Below, in pieces: positions 16,240-25,851 of a stretch of 64,000 nt of DNA. This DNA is from Nocardioides sambongensis (GTDB lineage: Bacteria > Actinomycetota > Actinomycetes > Propionibacteriales > Nocardioidaceae). Where the stretch lies: contig NZ_CP041091.1 of NCBI RefSeq assembly GCF_006494815.1, forward strand, positions 4,354,501-4,418,500, given 5' to 3'. Under the pieces are notes generated by a model. It saw only the letters and a list, made by a program, of their open reading frames with translations. It was not told the DNA's origin and ran no database searches. The translations under genes were made by a program, and so were the position numbers. Numbering within the stretch: the stretch's first letter is position 1; every line of letters begins with the position of its first letter.

Positions 16240-17843
16240 TCCGCACCTCCTCACGCCTGCTCCGTACCTCCACCCTGGCCGTCCTCGCCCTCTCCGCCGG
16301 TCTGCTGACCAGCTGCGCGGAGAGCGAGGGGGTCGACACCGAGGCCGACCGGGACCCCGCCGTCTTCCAGATCGGCATGGTCGGCGACGAGACCGGCGGC
16401 GACCCGGTCGACGGCGGGATGCTGGACGTCTCCGCCTACACCGAGGTCCGCAGCATGGACCCCGTCGACGTGATCGCCAACGGCCTCTCCGGTGGGTCGG
16501 AGCTGGCCGCGATCTATGACGTGCTGCTGCGCTACGACCCCGAGGCCGGCGAGTACGAGGGTCAGCTCGCCGAGGGGGTCGAGAGCAACGAGGACGCCTC
16601 CGAGTGGACGCTCACGCTCCGTGACGGCGTCACGTTCAGCGACGGCAGCCCGCTGGACGCCGACGCGGTGGTCGCCAGCATCGGGCGCTATCTGGACAAC
16701 GGCGGCGGGCAGGCGTCGCTGTGGAGCCGCAAGGTCGGGACGACGACGGCCACCGACGAGCGGACCGTCACCTTCACCCTCACCGAGCCGTGGCTGGACT
16801 TCCCCTACATGCTGGCCACCGCACCGGGGATGATCGTCGCCCCCGGCGTGGACAAGGGCGGCGAGTTCACCCCGATCGGCGCCGGCCCGTTCACCTTCGT
16901 GCACTACCGCCCCGGCGAGGAGCTGCTGCTGAAGGCCAACCCCGACTACTTCGAGGGCGCCCCGCACCTCGCCGAGCTCCGGTTCCGCACGGTGCAGACC
17001 GCGCAGGGCACCCTGGAGGTCGTCCAGTCCGGCGATGCGGACCTGGGCGTGCTGCGTGAGCCCAACGTGATCAAGGACGCCGTCGACGCCGACCTGGCCG
17101 GTTCGATGAACGTGGTCAGCATGGGGGTCGGCCTGATCGTCAACAGTCGCGAGGGCCGCGACACCGCCGACGAGTTGGTCCGGCAGGCGATCGCGCACAC
17201 CTTGGACCCGGACACCATCATCCAGCGCAGCTATGACGGCGTGGGGCTGCCCGGCACCGAGATGTTCCCCGAGGAGTCGACCTGGCACGGCGCCGGCGAC
17301 GGCCCCGACATCGACCTGGACGAGGCCAGGGAGCTGGTCGAGGAGGCCAAGGACAAGGGGTTCGACGGCACCATCGGCTACCTCGGCATCCAGAAGGTCT
17401 CCCAGAACACCGGCTTGGCCATCGAGGCGATGCTCGGCGAGGTCGGCATCGACGTCGAGGCGGAGTACGTCCCCGGCGCCGCCGAGGTGATCGAGCGGGT
17501 CTTCGTGGATCGTGACTTCGACCTGGCCGGTTGGTCCTTCGGCACCCCGGACGCCGGCGTCTACCCCGAGCTCTTCGAGAGCTTCCACTCCGAGTCGAGC
17601 TCCAACGCCGGTGGCTACGCCAGCGACACCATGGACGGTCTGATCGACGACCTCGGCGCCGCCACCTCCGAGGAGGAGCAGCAGGAGATCCTCACCGACA
17701 TCCAGACCGAATGGAACGAGTCCATCCCGGCCATCGTGTTCGGCGCCCAGCCCGAGCTCGTCGCCTGGGGCGACCAGGTCGGCGGCATCGAGCCGCACGT
17801 CGACTCGATGGTGTTGTACGGCGACGCGTGGGTGACGCAGTGA
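16236..17843 (+). CDS. ABC transporter substrate-binding lipoprotein, family 5 (Dpp/Opp type)
   Basis: 535-residue solute-binding lipoprotein with lipobox LTSC, cysteine at residue 27, and the cluster C fold shown by YEGQLAEGVESNEDASEWTL and the LRDGVTFSDGSPLDADAV segment. The GTG start at 16236 overlaps the ligase stop (GTGA), so translation is coupled. Family 5 proteins bind peptides, nickel, opines, glycosides or other organic compounds. Being sandwiched between a CoA ligase and an enoyl-CoA hydratase makes a carboxylic acid or ester more likely than a peptide; that is inference. Confidence 0.9.
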   Translation: MIRTSSRLLRTSTLAVLALSAGLLTSCAESEGVDTEADRDPAVFQIGMVGDETGGDPVDGGMLDVSAYTEVRSMDPVDVIANGLSGGSELAAIYDVLLRYDPEAGEYEGQLAEGVESNEDASEWTLTLRDGVTFSDGSPLDADAVVASIGRYLDNGGGQASLWSRKVGTTTATDERTVTFTLTEPWLDFPYMLATAPGMIVAPGVDKGGEFTPIGAGPFTFVHYRPGEELLLKANPDYFEGAPHLAELRFRTVQTAQGTLEVVQSGDADLGVLREPNVIKDAVDADLAGSMNVVSMGVGLIVNSREGRDTADELVRQAIAHTLDPDTIIQRSYDGVGLPGTEMFPEESTWHGAGDGPDIDLDEARELVEEAKDKGFDGTIGYLGIQKVSQNTGLAIEAMLGEVGIDVEAEYVPGAAEVIERVFVDRDFDLAGWSFGTPDAGVYPELFESFHSESSSNAGGYASDTMDGLIDDLGAATSEEEQQEILTDIQTEWNESIPAIVFGAQPELVAWGDQVGGIEPHVDSMVLYGDAWVTQ

Positions 17844-18706
17844 CCTCCTTCGTCCTCGTCGACAGGCCCGTCGAGGGTGTCGCGGTCGTCACCCTGAACC
17901 GACCGGAGCGGATGAACGCGATGGCGTTCGACGTGATGGTGCCGGTCCGCGACGCCCTGGCCGAGGTGGGCCGTGACAACACCGTGCGCGCCATCGTCCT
18001 CACCGGGGCCGGACGCGGGTTCTGCTCCGGTGCGGACCAACGCTCGGCCGGCCGGCCACCGCATGCGGACGGGTTGCCGCGTCCGGCGTACGCGTTGCGG
18101 TCGCTGGAGGTGCTGGAGGACGTGGTGGCCACACTGCGTCGCCTGCACCAGCCGGTGATCGCGGCGGTCAACGGGGCGGCGATCGGCGGCGGCCTCTGCC
18201 TGGCCCTGGCCTGCGACATCCGGATCGCATCCACGCAGGCCTACTTCCGGGCGGCCGGGATCAACAACGGTCTGACCGCCAGCGAGCTGGGGCTGAGCTA
18301 TCTGCTGCCGCGGGCCGTCGGGTCCAGCCACGCGGCGGACCTGATGTTCACCGGCCGGGACGTGGACGCCGCCGAGGCCGCGAGGATCGGACTGGTCTCC
18401 CGGGTCGCGGACCCGGTGCTGACCGAGGCGGTGGCGATCGGCACCCGGATCGCGGAGCTCTCCCAGCCCGGCATCGAGATGACCAAACGGTCGCTGCACG
18501 CGGGCATCGCGGCGGGCTCGCTGGAGTCCTACATGCCCGTCGAGGGGATCGGGCAGCTCTACCTGCGGATGCTGACCGACAACTTCGAGGAGGCCACCCG
18601 CGCCCGCCAGGAGGGGCGGCCGGCCCGCTTCCGCGACGACCGGGTCGACCGGGACGACCGGGCCGACCGGGACGACCGGGCCGACCGGGACGACCGGGAG
18701 GGCTGA
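17840..18706 (+). CDS. Enoyl-CoA hydratase/isomerase family protein with Asp-Arg repeat tail
   Basis: 288-residue crotonase. The two oxyanion-hole segments are GAGRGFCSGAD (about 54-64) and NGAAIGGGLCLALACD (about 113-128), and a glutamate sits in NNGLTASELG where the crotonase catalytic acid is expected. It hydrates or isomerises an enoyl-CoA. GTG start at 17840 overlaps the binding-protein stop. The last 23 residues, DDRVDRDDRADRDDRADRDD plus REG, come from an 18-bp DNA repeat and are not part of the family fold; they may be a slipped-strand expansion. Confidence 0.9.
   Translation: MTSFVLVDRPVEGVAVVTLNRPERMNAMAFDVMVPVRDALAEVGRDNTVRAIVLTGAGRGFCSGADQRSAGRPPHADGLPRPAYALRSLEVLEDVVATLRRLHQPVIAAVNGAAIGGGLCLALACDIRIASTQAYFRAAGINNGLTASELGLSYLLPRAVGSSHAADLMFTGRDVDAAEAARIGLVSRVADPVLTEAVAIGTRIAELSQPGIEMTKRSLHAGIAAGSLESYMPVEGIGQLYLRMLTDNFEEATRARQEGRPARFRDDRVDRDDRADRDDRADRDDREG
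18635..18700 (+). repeat. 18-bp tandem repeat inside enoyl-CoA hydratase 3' end
   Basis: Three full units and a partial unit of GACGACCGGGCCGACCGG lie at 18635-18652, 18653-18670, 18671-18688 and 18689-18698. The unit is a multiple of three, so copy number changes keep the frame. It encodes the charged tail described for the hydratase. Confidence 0.9.
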
Positions 18707-18711
18707 GCACG

Positions 18712-19668
18712 ATGACCTGGCGACGGGGTGCGCGCATCCTCGGCGAGCTCGTCGCGGTACTCGCCCTGGTCAGCTTCGGCACCTTCCTGCTGGTGTCGAT
18801 GATGGACGTCGACCCGGCGGTCAGCGTGCTCGGTGAGGGCCACACCGAAGCCGAGTACGACGAGGTGCGCCAGGACCTCGGACTCGACCAACCCCTGCTG
18901 ACCCGCTATGCGCAGTGGCTCGGCCACGCCGTCACCGGCGATCTGGGCACCTCGGTGGTGCCGCCCTACAGCGACGTGGCCGACCGCATCGGCGACGCGC
19001 TGCCGGTCAGCGTGGAGCTGGCGCTGCTCGGCATGGGGATGGCGCTGCTGATCGCGATCCCGGCGGCCCTGTGGTCGGCCAACCGTCCCGGCGGCCGGGT
19101 CGACCGGGCGATCAGCGCGATGACCGTCGGCGTGCTGTCGCTGCCCAGCTTCCTGCTCGGCCTGATCGTGATCATGGTGCTCGCCAACGAGCTCGGCTGG
19201 TTCCCGCGGGCTCAGTGGGCGCGGATCGGCGACGAGGGGATCCACCAGAACCTCTACCACGCGTTCCTGCCCGCACTGACCATCGCGCTCGCGGAGGCGG
19301 CGATGTTCACCCGGGTGCTCCGCAACGACCTGATCACCACACTGCAGGAGGACTTCATCCTGGCCGCGCGGGCGAAGGGGATGTCCCCGACCCAGGTGCT
19401 GGTCGGGGACGCGCTGCGTCCGTCCTCGCTCTCCCTGGTCACGCTGATGGGGATCTCGATGGGCCGCCTGATCGGCTCCACCGTCGTCGTCGAATACCTC
19501 TTCGGCCTGCCCGGGATGGGCTCGCTGACCGTCTCCGCCGCGCAGACCGGTGACTTCGTGATGGTGCAGGGGGCGGTGCTGGTGATCGCAGCGATCTACG
19601 TGGTGACCAACGCCGCCATCGACGTCTCCTACGGCTACCTCGACCCCCGCATCCGGAGGGCCCGATGA
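18712..19668 (+). CDS. ABC transporter permease, DppB type
   Basis: 318-residue inner membrane permease with an N-terminal helix, a periplasmic segment ending LGLDQPLLTRYAQWLGHAVTGDLGTS, and the EAA cytoplasmic loop RAKGMSPTQVLVGDALRPSSL typical of Dpp/Opp permeases. It starts five bases after the hydratase stop and overlaps the next permease by 4 bp. Together they form the translocation pore of the importer. Confidence 0.92.
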   Translation: MTWRRGARILGELVAVLALVSFGTFLLVSMMDVDPAVSVLGEGHTEAEYDEVRQDLGLDQPLLTRYAQWLGHAVTGDLGTSVVPPYSDVADRIGDALPVSVELALLGMGMALLIAIPAALWSANRPGGRVDRAISAMTVGVLSLPSFLLGLIVIMVLANELGWFPRAQWARIGDEGIHQNLYHAFLPALTIALAEAAMFTRVLRNDLITTLQEDFILAARAKGMSPTQVLVGDALRPSSLSLVTLMGISMGRLIGSTVVVEYLFGLPGMGSLTVSAAQTGDFVMVQGAVLVIAAIYVVTNAAIDVSYGYLDPRIRRAR

Positions 19669-20750
19669 CCGATCTGATCACCCCGACCCGGTCAGGCACC
19701 GACGACCTCGTCCCCACCCCCGACACCCCGGTACGACGCCCCGCCGGCGCGCTGCTCGGCCCCGGCCTGCTCCTCGCCGGTCTCGGCATCCTCGTCGCCG
19801 CGGTCGTCGGCCTGCGCGGCGCCGGCTGGCTGCAGGCGGGGGTGGCCCTGGCCGGCCTGGTGCTCGCCCATGCCGGAGCCAGCCGCTGGGGCCGCCGCCG
19901 GTTCGGGCCCGGCTTCGACCTCACCCTGTGGCTGTGCGGCGCGTGGCTGCTGCTGCTCGTGGTGGCGGCCGTCCTGGCGCCGCTGCTGGCGCTGCCCGAG
20001 CACGAGGACCTCACCGGTGCGCTCGGGGAGCCGATCCTGGCCCGCCCCGACCTGGTCACCAACCACCCGCTGGGCACCAACAACTTCGGGCTCGACCTGC
20101 TCGCGCGGGTCCTCTACGGTGCCCGGGCGTCGCTGGTCACCGCCCTCGGCGCCGTGCTGATCGGGATGGCGGTCGGCGGCACCCTCGGCATCCTGGCCGG
20201 CTACTTCCGCGGCGCGGTGGACGTGGTGATCGGGATCCTCACCAACGCGCTGCTCGCGGTGCCGCCGCTGATCCTGCTGATCGCGCTGGCCACGGTGCTC
20301 GAGCCCAACCTGCGCAACATCTCGCTCGGGCTGGCCACCCTGGCCACCCCGAGCATGATCCGGATGGCGCGGGCCACCACGATCGCGCTCGCCCAGCGCG
20401 AGTTCGTCACCGCCGCCCGGTCGATGGGGGCGAGCGGGCCGCACGTGATGCTGCGCGAGCTGCTGCCGAACGTGGTGATGCCGCTGGCGTCGTACGGGAT
20501 GGTGATGGTGTCGGTGCTGATCGTGGCGGAGGCGTCGCTGAGCTTCCTCGGGCTGGGCATCCAGGCACCCGCCCCGTCGTGGGGCAACATGATCGCCGAG
20601 GGCGAGGGCACGGTCTTCCGCGACCACCCGCACATCGTGCTGGTGCCCGGCACCGTCCTCTTCCTGACCGTCTTCTCGTTCAACTGCCTCGGGGAGCGGG
20701 CCCGGCGCCACTTCGACCCCCGCCGCTCCCAGCTGGGGGAGTCCCGATGA
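19665..20750 (+). CDS. ABC transporter permease, DppC type, with N-terminal extension
   Basis: 361-residue permease. The core has [21 protein letters not shown] and the EAA loop [21 protein letters not shown], both hallmarks of DppC/OppC proteins. About 90 N-terminal residues include two extra hydrophobic segments (about 25-45 and 48-65) before the usual first helix, longer than typical DppC. ATG 19665 overlaps the DppB-type stop. Confidence 0.9.
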   Translation: MTDLITPTRSGTDDLVPTPDTPVRRPAGALLGPGLLLAGLGILVAAVVGLRGAGWLQAGVALAGLVLAHAGASRWGRRRFGPGFDLTLWLCGAWLLLLVVAAVLAPLLALPEHEDLTGALGEPILARPDLVTNHPLGTNNFGLDLLARVLYGARASLVTALGAVLIGMAVGGTLGILAGYFRGAVDVVIGILTNALLAVPPLILLIALATVLEPNLRNISLGLATLATPSMIRMARATTIALAQREFVTAARSMGASGPHVMLRELLPNVVMPLASYGMVMVSVLIVAEASLSFLGLGIQAPAPSWGNMIAEGEGTVFRDHPHIVLVPGTVLFLTVFSFNCLGERARRHFDPRRSQLGESR

Positions 20751-21826
20751 GCGCGCTGCCGATCGGCCGGACCGTCGCGACAGACGCCGACCGACCGACG
20801 GTGCTGCGGGTGGACGACCTGCGCACCGTGATCCACACCCCACGTGGTCCGGTGCGGGCGGTCGACGGCGTCTCGCTCACCCTGCGCCGCGGGGAGACGC
20901 TGGGCCTGGTGGGTGAGTCCGGGTCGGGCAAGTCCGTGCTGGGCCGCAGCATCATGGGGCTGTATCGCAGCGGGTCGGCGATGACCGTCTCGGGCCAGGT
21001 GCTCTTCGAGGACCGCGACGTGCACGCGATGGCGCCCCACGACCTGAGAGCGCTGTGGGGCAGCGGGATCGGGATGGTCTTCCAGGACCCACTGACCGCG
21101 CTGAACCCGGTGAAGCGGATCGGCCGGCACCTCACCGAGACGTTGCGGCGGCATCAGGACGTCTCCGCCCGGTGGGCGCGGACCCGTGCCGTGGACCTGC
21201 TGGGCCTGGTCGGGATCCCCGACCCGCGTCGTCGTGCCGAGCAGTATCCGCACGAGCTCTCCGGAGGCATGCGGCAGCGAGTGGTGATCGCGATGGCGCT
21301 GGCCAACGACCCGGCGTTGGTGATCGCCGACGAGCCGACCACGGCGCTCGACGTGACCGTCCAGTCGCAGATCCTCGACCTGCTCGATCGGCTCCAGGCC
21401 GAGCTCGGCCTGGCCATCCTGCTGATCAGCCACAACCTCGGGGTGGTGGCCGGAAGGGCCGAGCGGGTGGCGGTGATGTACGGCGGGCGGGTCGTGGAGA
21501 CGGCGGCCGCGGGTGAGGTGTTCGCGGCACCGGCGCACCCCTACACCGGTGCGCTGCTCTCCGCGATCCCGCGGTTGCACGACCCGGCGCACCGGCGCCT
21601 GCGCGCCATCGACGGCGCACCTCCGGACCTGGCGCGCCCGTCGGCGGGCTGTCGCTTCGCGCCGCGCTGCCCCGCCGTACAGGACGACTGCCGTACGACG
21701 CAGCCCGCGCTGCTCCCGCTCGGCCGCCCGGCCCCCGCGAACCCCGGGGCCCAGCACCGGGCCGCCTGCCTGCACCCGAACAGCGCACCGCTCGGGGACG
21801 CCGCACCGCATGGGGAGGAACACTGA
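20747..21826 (+). CDS. ABC transporter ATP-binding protein, DppD type
   Basis: 359-residue ATPase of the oligopeptide importer family. Walker A is GESGSGKS at about 56-63, the signature [15 protein letters not shown], Walker [13 protein letters not shown], and a C-terminal oligopeptide-type extension with a cysteine cluster: C298 (GCRFAPRCP) and following cysteines that in this family can bind an iron-sulfur cluster. ATG overlaps the upstream permease stop by 4 bp; its stop overlaps the next ATG by one base. Confidence 0.92.
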   Translation: MSALPIGRTVATDADRPTVLRVDDLRTVIHTPRGPVRAVDGVSLTLRRGETLGLVGESGSGKSVLGRSIMGLYRSGSAMTVSGQVLFEDRDVHAMAPHDLRALWGSGIGMVFQDPLTALNPVKRIGRHLTETLRRHQDVSARWARTRAVDLLGLVGIPDPRRRAEQYPHELSGGMRQRVVIAMALANDPALVIADEPTTALDVTVQSQILDLLDRLQAELGLAILLISHNLGVVAGRAERVAVMYGGRVVETAAAGEVFAAPAHPYTGALLSAIPRLHDPAHRRLRAIDGAPPDLARPSAGCRFAPRCPAVQDDCRTTQPALLPLGRPAPANPGAQHRAACLHPNSAPLGDAAPHGEEH

Positions 21827-22842
21827 TGGCCGGCACCGGCAACGACCACCTGCGCGACGAGGACTCCGCCCTGCTCACCGTCGACGACCTGGTGGTGGAG
21901 TTCCCGGCCGCCCGCGGCGCCCGGGTGCACGCCGTCTCCGGGATCAGCTTCGACCTGCTGGCCGGCGAGACCCTCGGCATCCTCGGCGAGTCCGGATGCG
22001 GCAAGTCGAGTGCCGGCCGCGCCCTGATGCAACTGCCGCCGCCCACCTCCGGCCGGGTCCGGCTGGAGGGACGCGAGCTGACCGGGCTGCCGCGGCGCGC
22101 GGTGCGCGAGGCGCGAGCCGCGATGCAGATGATCTTCGAGGACCCGATCTCCTCGCTGAACCCGCGGCGCAGGGTGCGCGACCTGGTCGCCGAGGGACCG
22201 AGGATGCGGGGGCAGAAGGTGAGCGAGCAGCAGATCCGCGAGGCGCTCGCCGCCGTCGGGCTCGACCTGGAGGTGGTCGGCGACCGGAGACCCCACGAGC
22301 TCTCCGGCGGCCAGTGCCAACGGCTCTGCATCGCCCGCGCCCTGATGCTGGAGCCGAAGGTGCTGATCTGCGACGAGCCGGTCTCCAGCCTGGACGTCTC
22401 CGTGCAGGCCCAGATCCTCAACCTGCTGGCCGACACCAAGGAGAGCCACGCGCTGTCGATGGTGTTCATCGCTCACGACGTCGTGGTGGTGAAGAACGTC
22501 AGCGACCGGGTGATGGTGATGTACCTCGGCAAGGTGTGCGAGGTGATCGGCGCCGACGACCTCGCCGACGGTGCCCGGCATCCCTACACCCGGCTGTTGC
22601 TGGCCTCGGTGCCCGAGGTGCCGGCGGCGGGGGAGCAGGTGGGCGGGGCCGGCGTCGGCGGGGCCGGCGTCGCCGAGGTGCCGGGGGCCGGTGCCCCCGG
22701 GGAGCTCCCGTCGCCCCTGGACCCGCCGTCGGGATGTCGTTTCCGCACCCGCTGCCCCCTCGCCACGGACCGCTGTGCGGGTGAGGAGCCCGTGCTGCGG
22801 GAGGTGGGTGAGGGGCGGTTCGTGGCCTGTCACCACGTGTGA
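21826..22842 (+). CDS. ABC transporter ATP-binding protein, DppF type
   Basis: 338-residue second ATPase of the importer. Walker A is GESGCGKSS (about 56-64), signature LSGGQCQRLCIARAL, Walker B LICDEPVSSLD, and C-terminal RCPLATDRC plus ECP-like segment. A glycine/alanine-rich linker (GGAGVGGAGVAEVPGAGAPG) precedes the C-terminal part and is encoded by repetitive DNA. It closes the operon; the 105-bp palindromic repeat begins at its stop codon. Confidence 0.92.
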   Translation: MAGTGNDHLRDEDSALLTVDDLVVEFPAARGARVHAVSGISFDLLAGETLGILGESGCGKSSAGRALMQLPPPTSGRVRLEGRELTGLPRRAVREARAAMQMIFEDPISSLNPRRRVRDLVAEGPRMRGQKVSEQQIREALAAVGLDLEVVGDRRPHELSGGQCQRLCIARALMLEPKVLICDEPVSSLDVSVQAQILNLLADTKESHALSMVFIAHDVVVVKNVSDRVMVMYLGKVCEVIGADDLADGARHPYTRLLLASVPEVPAAGEQVGGAGVGGAGVAEVPGAGAPGELPSPLDPPSGCRFRTRCPLATDRCAGEEPVLREVGEGRFVACHHV

Positions 22843-22944
22843 GGGGGTGCGGGTTTCACCGGTCAGCCGGGGAAACCCGCACGACACGCCGGTGGGCCTC
22901 GGCGTGTCGTGCGGGTTTACGCCGACAGGTTCCGCCGCCCGACC
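22840..22944. repeat. 105-bp repeat with two mutually exclusive hairpins, copy 2
   Basis: Second copy of the element at 13606-13710, same orientation, again starting exactly at a TGA stop and ending before a convergent gene. It differs in only a handful of bases: one change in hairpin A (CCGGGG for CCGGTG) and a different loop for hairpin B, which keeps a 19-bp stem. Conservation of the stems while the loop varies suggests the secondary structure is the conserved feature. No gene is present from 22945 to 23027, which carries a short CCGAGCACC tandem tract. Confidence 0.85.
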
Positions 22945-23027
22945 TCGCCCGAGCCCGCTCCCACCCCGAGCACCCCGAGCACCCCGAGCACCCGGACGCA
23001 CCCCCGCGCATCAGCGCAGGTACGTCG

Positions 23028-23768
23028 TCACACCCGGTGCACCTTGTGCTGCGCCGCCTGCGCCCGCGGCTTGATCACCAGCGAGTCGATGTTCACGTGC
23101 GCGGGTCGGGTGGCCACCCAGGTGATCGCATCGGCGACGTCGTCGGCGACCAGCGGGTTCTCCACCCCGGCGTAGACCGCATCGGCCTTGCTCCGGTCCC
23201 CGCCGAACCGAACCACGGAGAACTCCTCGGTCGCCACCATCCCGGGCGCCACCTCGCAGACCCGGACCGGCTGGTCGAAGAGCTCCAGCCGCAGCGTCTC
23301 GGTGACCACCTTGGTGCCGTGCTTGGCGGCCGTGTAGCCCGCACCGCCCTCGTAGGCGATCCGGCCGGCGGTGGAGCCGACGTTCACGATCACCCCGGCG
23401 CCGGAGGCGACGAGGGCCGGCAGCAGGGCACGGGTGACCTGCATCAGGCCGATCACGTTGACGTCGTACATCCGACGCCACTGGTCGCTGTCGGACTCGG
23501 CGACCGGGGACATTCCGAACGCGCCGCCGGCGTTGTTGACCAGCACGTCGAGGCGCTCGCCGACCACCTCGGCAAGGCGGTCCACGTCCTCGGCGGAGGT
23601 CACGTCGCAGGCCACCGCGACGCCGCCGATCTCGGCGGCGAGCGCCTCGATCCGGTCGACGCGACGAGCTGCGCAGAACACCTTGAAACCCTGGTCGGCG
23701 AGCTGGCGGGCGGTCGCCTCGCCGATCCCGCTGGAGGCTCCGGTCACGACGGCGGTGCGTGAGGTCAT
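23028..23768 (-). CDS. SDR family oxidoreductase (YdfG-like)
   Basis: 246-residue classical SDR with TGASSGIG at 9-16, NNAGG after residue 85, and a YTAAKHG catalytic pair. The RPAHVNIDSLVIKPRAQA ending resembles the NADP-dependent 3-hydroxy acid / serine dehydrogenase (YdfG) group. The ATG at 23768 follows GGTGG. It is divergent from mshA over 99 bp and convergent with the importer operon. The physiological substrate is unknown. Confidence 0.87.
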   Translation of the reverse strand: MTSRTAVVTGASSGIGEATARQLADQGFKVFCAARRVDRIEALAAEIGGVAVACDVTSAEDVDRLAEVVGERLDVLVNNAGGAFGMSPVAESDSDQWRRMYDVNVIGLMQVTRALLPALVASGAGVIVNVGSTAGRIAYEGGAGYTAAKHGTKVVTETLRLELFDQPVRVCEVAPGMVATEEFSVVRFGGDRSKADAVYAGVENPLVADDVADAITWVATRPAHVNIDSLVIKPRAQAAQHKVHRV

Positions 23769-23867
23769 GCCACCATTCTCACCGGTCGGGGAATGCCGGC
23801 CGTCGGCAGGTCGTTGACGATGGCGGACACGTGGTGCCCGGCCCCGTGCAGGAAGTGAGGAACGCGG

Positions 23868-25160
23868 ATGACGCTGTCGACGCCGGTCCGTCGGCTCGCC
23901 ATGATCTGTCTGCACACCTCGCCGCTGGACCAGCCGGGCACCGGGGACGCCGGCGGCATGAACGTCTACGTCGTCGAGGTCGCGCGCCGGCTGGCCCGCC
24001 GCGGCGTCGAGGTCGACATCTTCACCCGCGCCACCGGCTCCGCGCTCGAGCCGGTGGTGCCGCTGCTCGACCCGGTCACCGGCGCGTGCGAGGACGGGGT
24101 GCGGGTGCACCACGTGCACGCCGGCCCGTTCGAGGGACTCACCAAGAACGAGCTGCCCGGGCAGCTGTGCGCCTTCGCACGCGAGGTGTTGCGCACCGAG
24201 GCCGCCCACCCGGCCGGCTACTACGACCTGGTGCACTCGCACTACTGGCTGTCCGGCCAGGTCGGCGCACTCGCCCGCGACCGCTGGGGCGTCCCGCTGG
24301 TGCACTCGATGCACACGATGGCCAAGGTGAAGAACCTGGCGCTGGCCGAGGGCGACAGCCCGGAGCCGGCCGCCCGGGAGATCGGGGAGCAGCAGGTGGT
24401 CGAGGCGGCGGACCTGCTGATCGCCAACACCGACCTCGAGGCCAAGCAGCTGATCAACCTGTACGACGCCGAGGCCGGCCGCGTGGAGGTCGTGCTGCCG
24501 GGCGTCGACACCACGGTCTTCCGGCCGCAGGACCGGGCGGCGGCGCGCGCCGAGCGCGACCTGTCCGACGACGCCCTGGTGGTGCTCTTCGCGGGCCGGA
24601 TCCAGCCGTTGAAGGCCCCCGACGTGCTGCTGAAGGCGATCGCCGAGCTGGTCGGGCGACGGCCCGACCTGCGTTCGCGGCTGGTGGTGCCGATCGTGGG
24701 TGGGCCCTCGGGCAGCGGCCTGGAGCGGCCGACCGCGCTGGCCGCGCTGGCCGACGAGCTCGGCGTCGCCGACCTGGTGCGGTTCGTGCCGCCGGTCAAG
24801 CAGAGCGACCTGGCCGGCTGGTACGCGGCGGCAACGCTGGTCGCCGTACCGTCCTACAACGAGTCGTTCGGCCTGGTCGCCGCGGAGGCGCAGGCGTGCG
24901 GGACCCCCGTCGTGGCCGCCGCGGTCGGTGGGTTGACCACGGTCGTCGCGGACGGTCGCAGCGGGCTGCTGGTCGACGGCCACGAGCCGCGCGAGTGGGC
25001 GCACGCGCTGGAGCGGGTGCTGGCCGATCCCGCGCTGGCCGCGACGCTGGCCGACGGAGCCGTGCGGCAGGCCGAGGAGTTCACCTGGGAGGCGACCGCC
25101 GCCCGCACCCTCGAGGTCTACAGCAGGGCCGGCGCGCTGATGCGCGAGCTCGTGGGCTGA
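23868..25160 (+). CDS. mshA: D-inositol-3-phosphate glycosyltransferase MshA (mycothiol biosynthesis)
   Basis: 430-residue GT4 glycosyltransferase that adds GlcNAc from UDP-GlcNAc to inositol 3-phosphate, the first step of mycothiol synthesis. The family-specific start [26 protein letters not shown] is present (within about 11-36), as are [16 protein letters not shown], and the donor-binding [21 protein letters not shown] region. An AGGAAGTGAGG ribosome site precedes ATG 23868. Mycothiol restricts the source to Actinobacteria. Gene order mshA-ybjN-gpmA is common in actinobacteria, but here gpmA is 31 kb away. Confidence 0.94.
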   Translation: MTLSTPVRRLAMICLHTSPLDQPGTGDAGGMNVYVVEVARRLARRGVEVDIFTRATGSALEPVVPLLDPVTGACEDGVRVHHVHAGPFEGLTKNELPGQLCAFAREVLRTEAAHPAGYYDLVHSHYWLSGQVGALARDRWGVPLVHSMHTMAKVKNLALAEGDSPEPAAREIGEQQVVEAADLLIANTDLEAKQLINLYDAEAGRVEVVLPGVDTTVFRPQDRAAARAERDLSDDALVVLFAGRIQPLKAPDVLLKAIAELVGRRPDLRSRLVVPIVGGPSGSGLERPTALAALADELGVADLVRFVPPVKQSDLAGWYAAATLVAVPSYNESFGLVAAEAQACGTPVVAAAVGGLTTVVADGRSGLLVDGHEPREWAHALERVLADPALAATLADGAVRQAEEFTWEATAARTLEVYSRAGALMRELVG

Positions 25161-25217
25161 ACGCGGCGTGACGCGCGGCGGGTCCGCGGATCACCGATCG
25201 GGTGGCAGGCTCGTCCC

Positions 25218-25754
25218 ATGAGCTCCAGCACCGGCACCCCCGAGCGCACCGTCCCCGAGGGCCCCGCCCAGGTGATCCGGGACCACCTGACCGACGCCGG
25301 CATCGAGTACGACGAGCCCGGTCCCGGCCTGTTCACCTTCTCCCTCCCGGGCGAGCGGAAGCTGCAGACCCCGGTCCGGCTCGACCTCGGGCCACACGCC
25401 CTCGGGGTGCACGCCTTCGTCTGCCGCCGCCCCGACGAGGAGCATGAGCGGGTCTACCGCTGGCTGCTCGAGCGGAACCTGAAGATGTACGGCGTCGCGT
25501 TCGCCCTGGATCACCACGGCGACATCTATCTCGATGCCCGGATGCCGCTCTCCTCGGTGAACGCCGAGGACCTCGACCGGCTGCTCGGGTCGGTGCTCAC
25601 CTACGCCGACGAGTCGTTCAACGCGATCCTCGAGCTCGGTTTCGCCTCCTCGATCCGCAAGGAGTGGGAGTGGCGGATCGAGCGGGGCGAGTCGACCAAG
25701 AACCTGGAGGCGTTCCGGGGCTGGCTGGAGCGGGACGAGCCGCCGGCGGGCTGA
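25218..25754 (+). CDS. YbjN domain-containing protein
   Basis: 178-residue YbjN-family protein, a fold related to type III secretion chaperones but of uncertain function. The actinobacterial YbjN segments are visible: VRLDLGPHALGVHAFVCRRPDEEHERVYRWLLERNLKMYG and the DGDIYL-like HGDIYLDARMPL. It lies 57 bp after mshA in the same direction, a conserved actinobacterial neighbourhood. A palindromic repeat starts 9 bp beyond its stop. Confidence 0.85.
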   Translation: MSSSTGTPERTVPEGPAQVIRDHLTDAGIEYDEPGPGLFTFSLPGERKLQTPVRLDLGPHALGVHAFVCRRPDEEHERVYRWLLERNLKMYGVAFALDHHGDIYLDARMPLSSVNAEDLDRLLGSVLTYADESFNAILELGFASSIRKEWEWRIERGESTKNLEAFRGWLERDEPPAG

Positions 25755-25762
25755 GGCTTTTG

Positions 25763-25824
25763 CGCGCCCCATTCGGATTGGTCGTGAATTCGCCCGAAAC
25801 CCGACCAATCCGAATGGGGCGCGC
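25763..25824. repeat. Palindromic repeat family 2, copy A
   Basis: A perfect 23-bp inverted repeat pairs 25763-25785 with 25802-25824 around a 16-nt loop; the arms contain the core CCCCATTCGGATTGG. Related elements occur at 33487 and 43658. This copy is between the convergent ybjN and pilD genes. Confidence 0.85.
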
Positions 25825-25851
25825 GAAGGCGCCGCACCCGCAGCACCCCGG

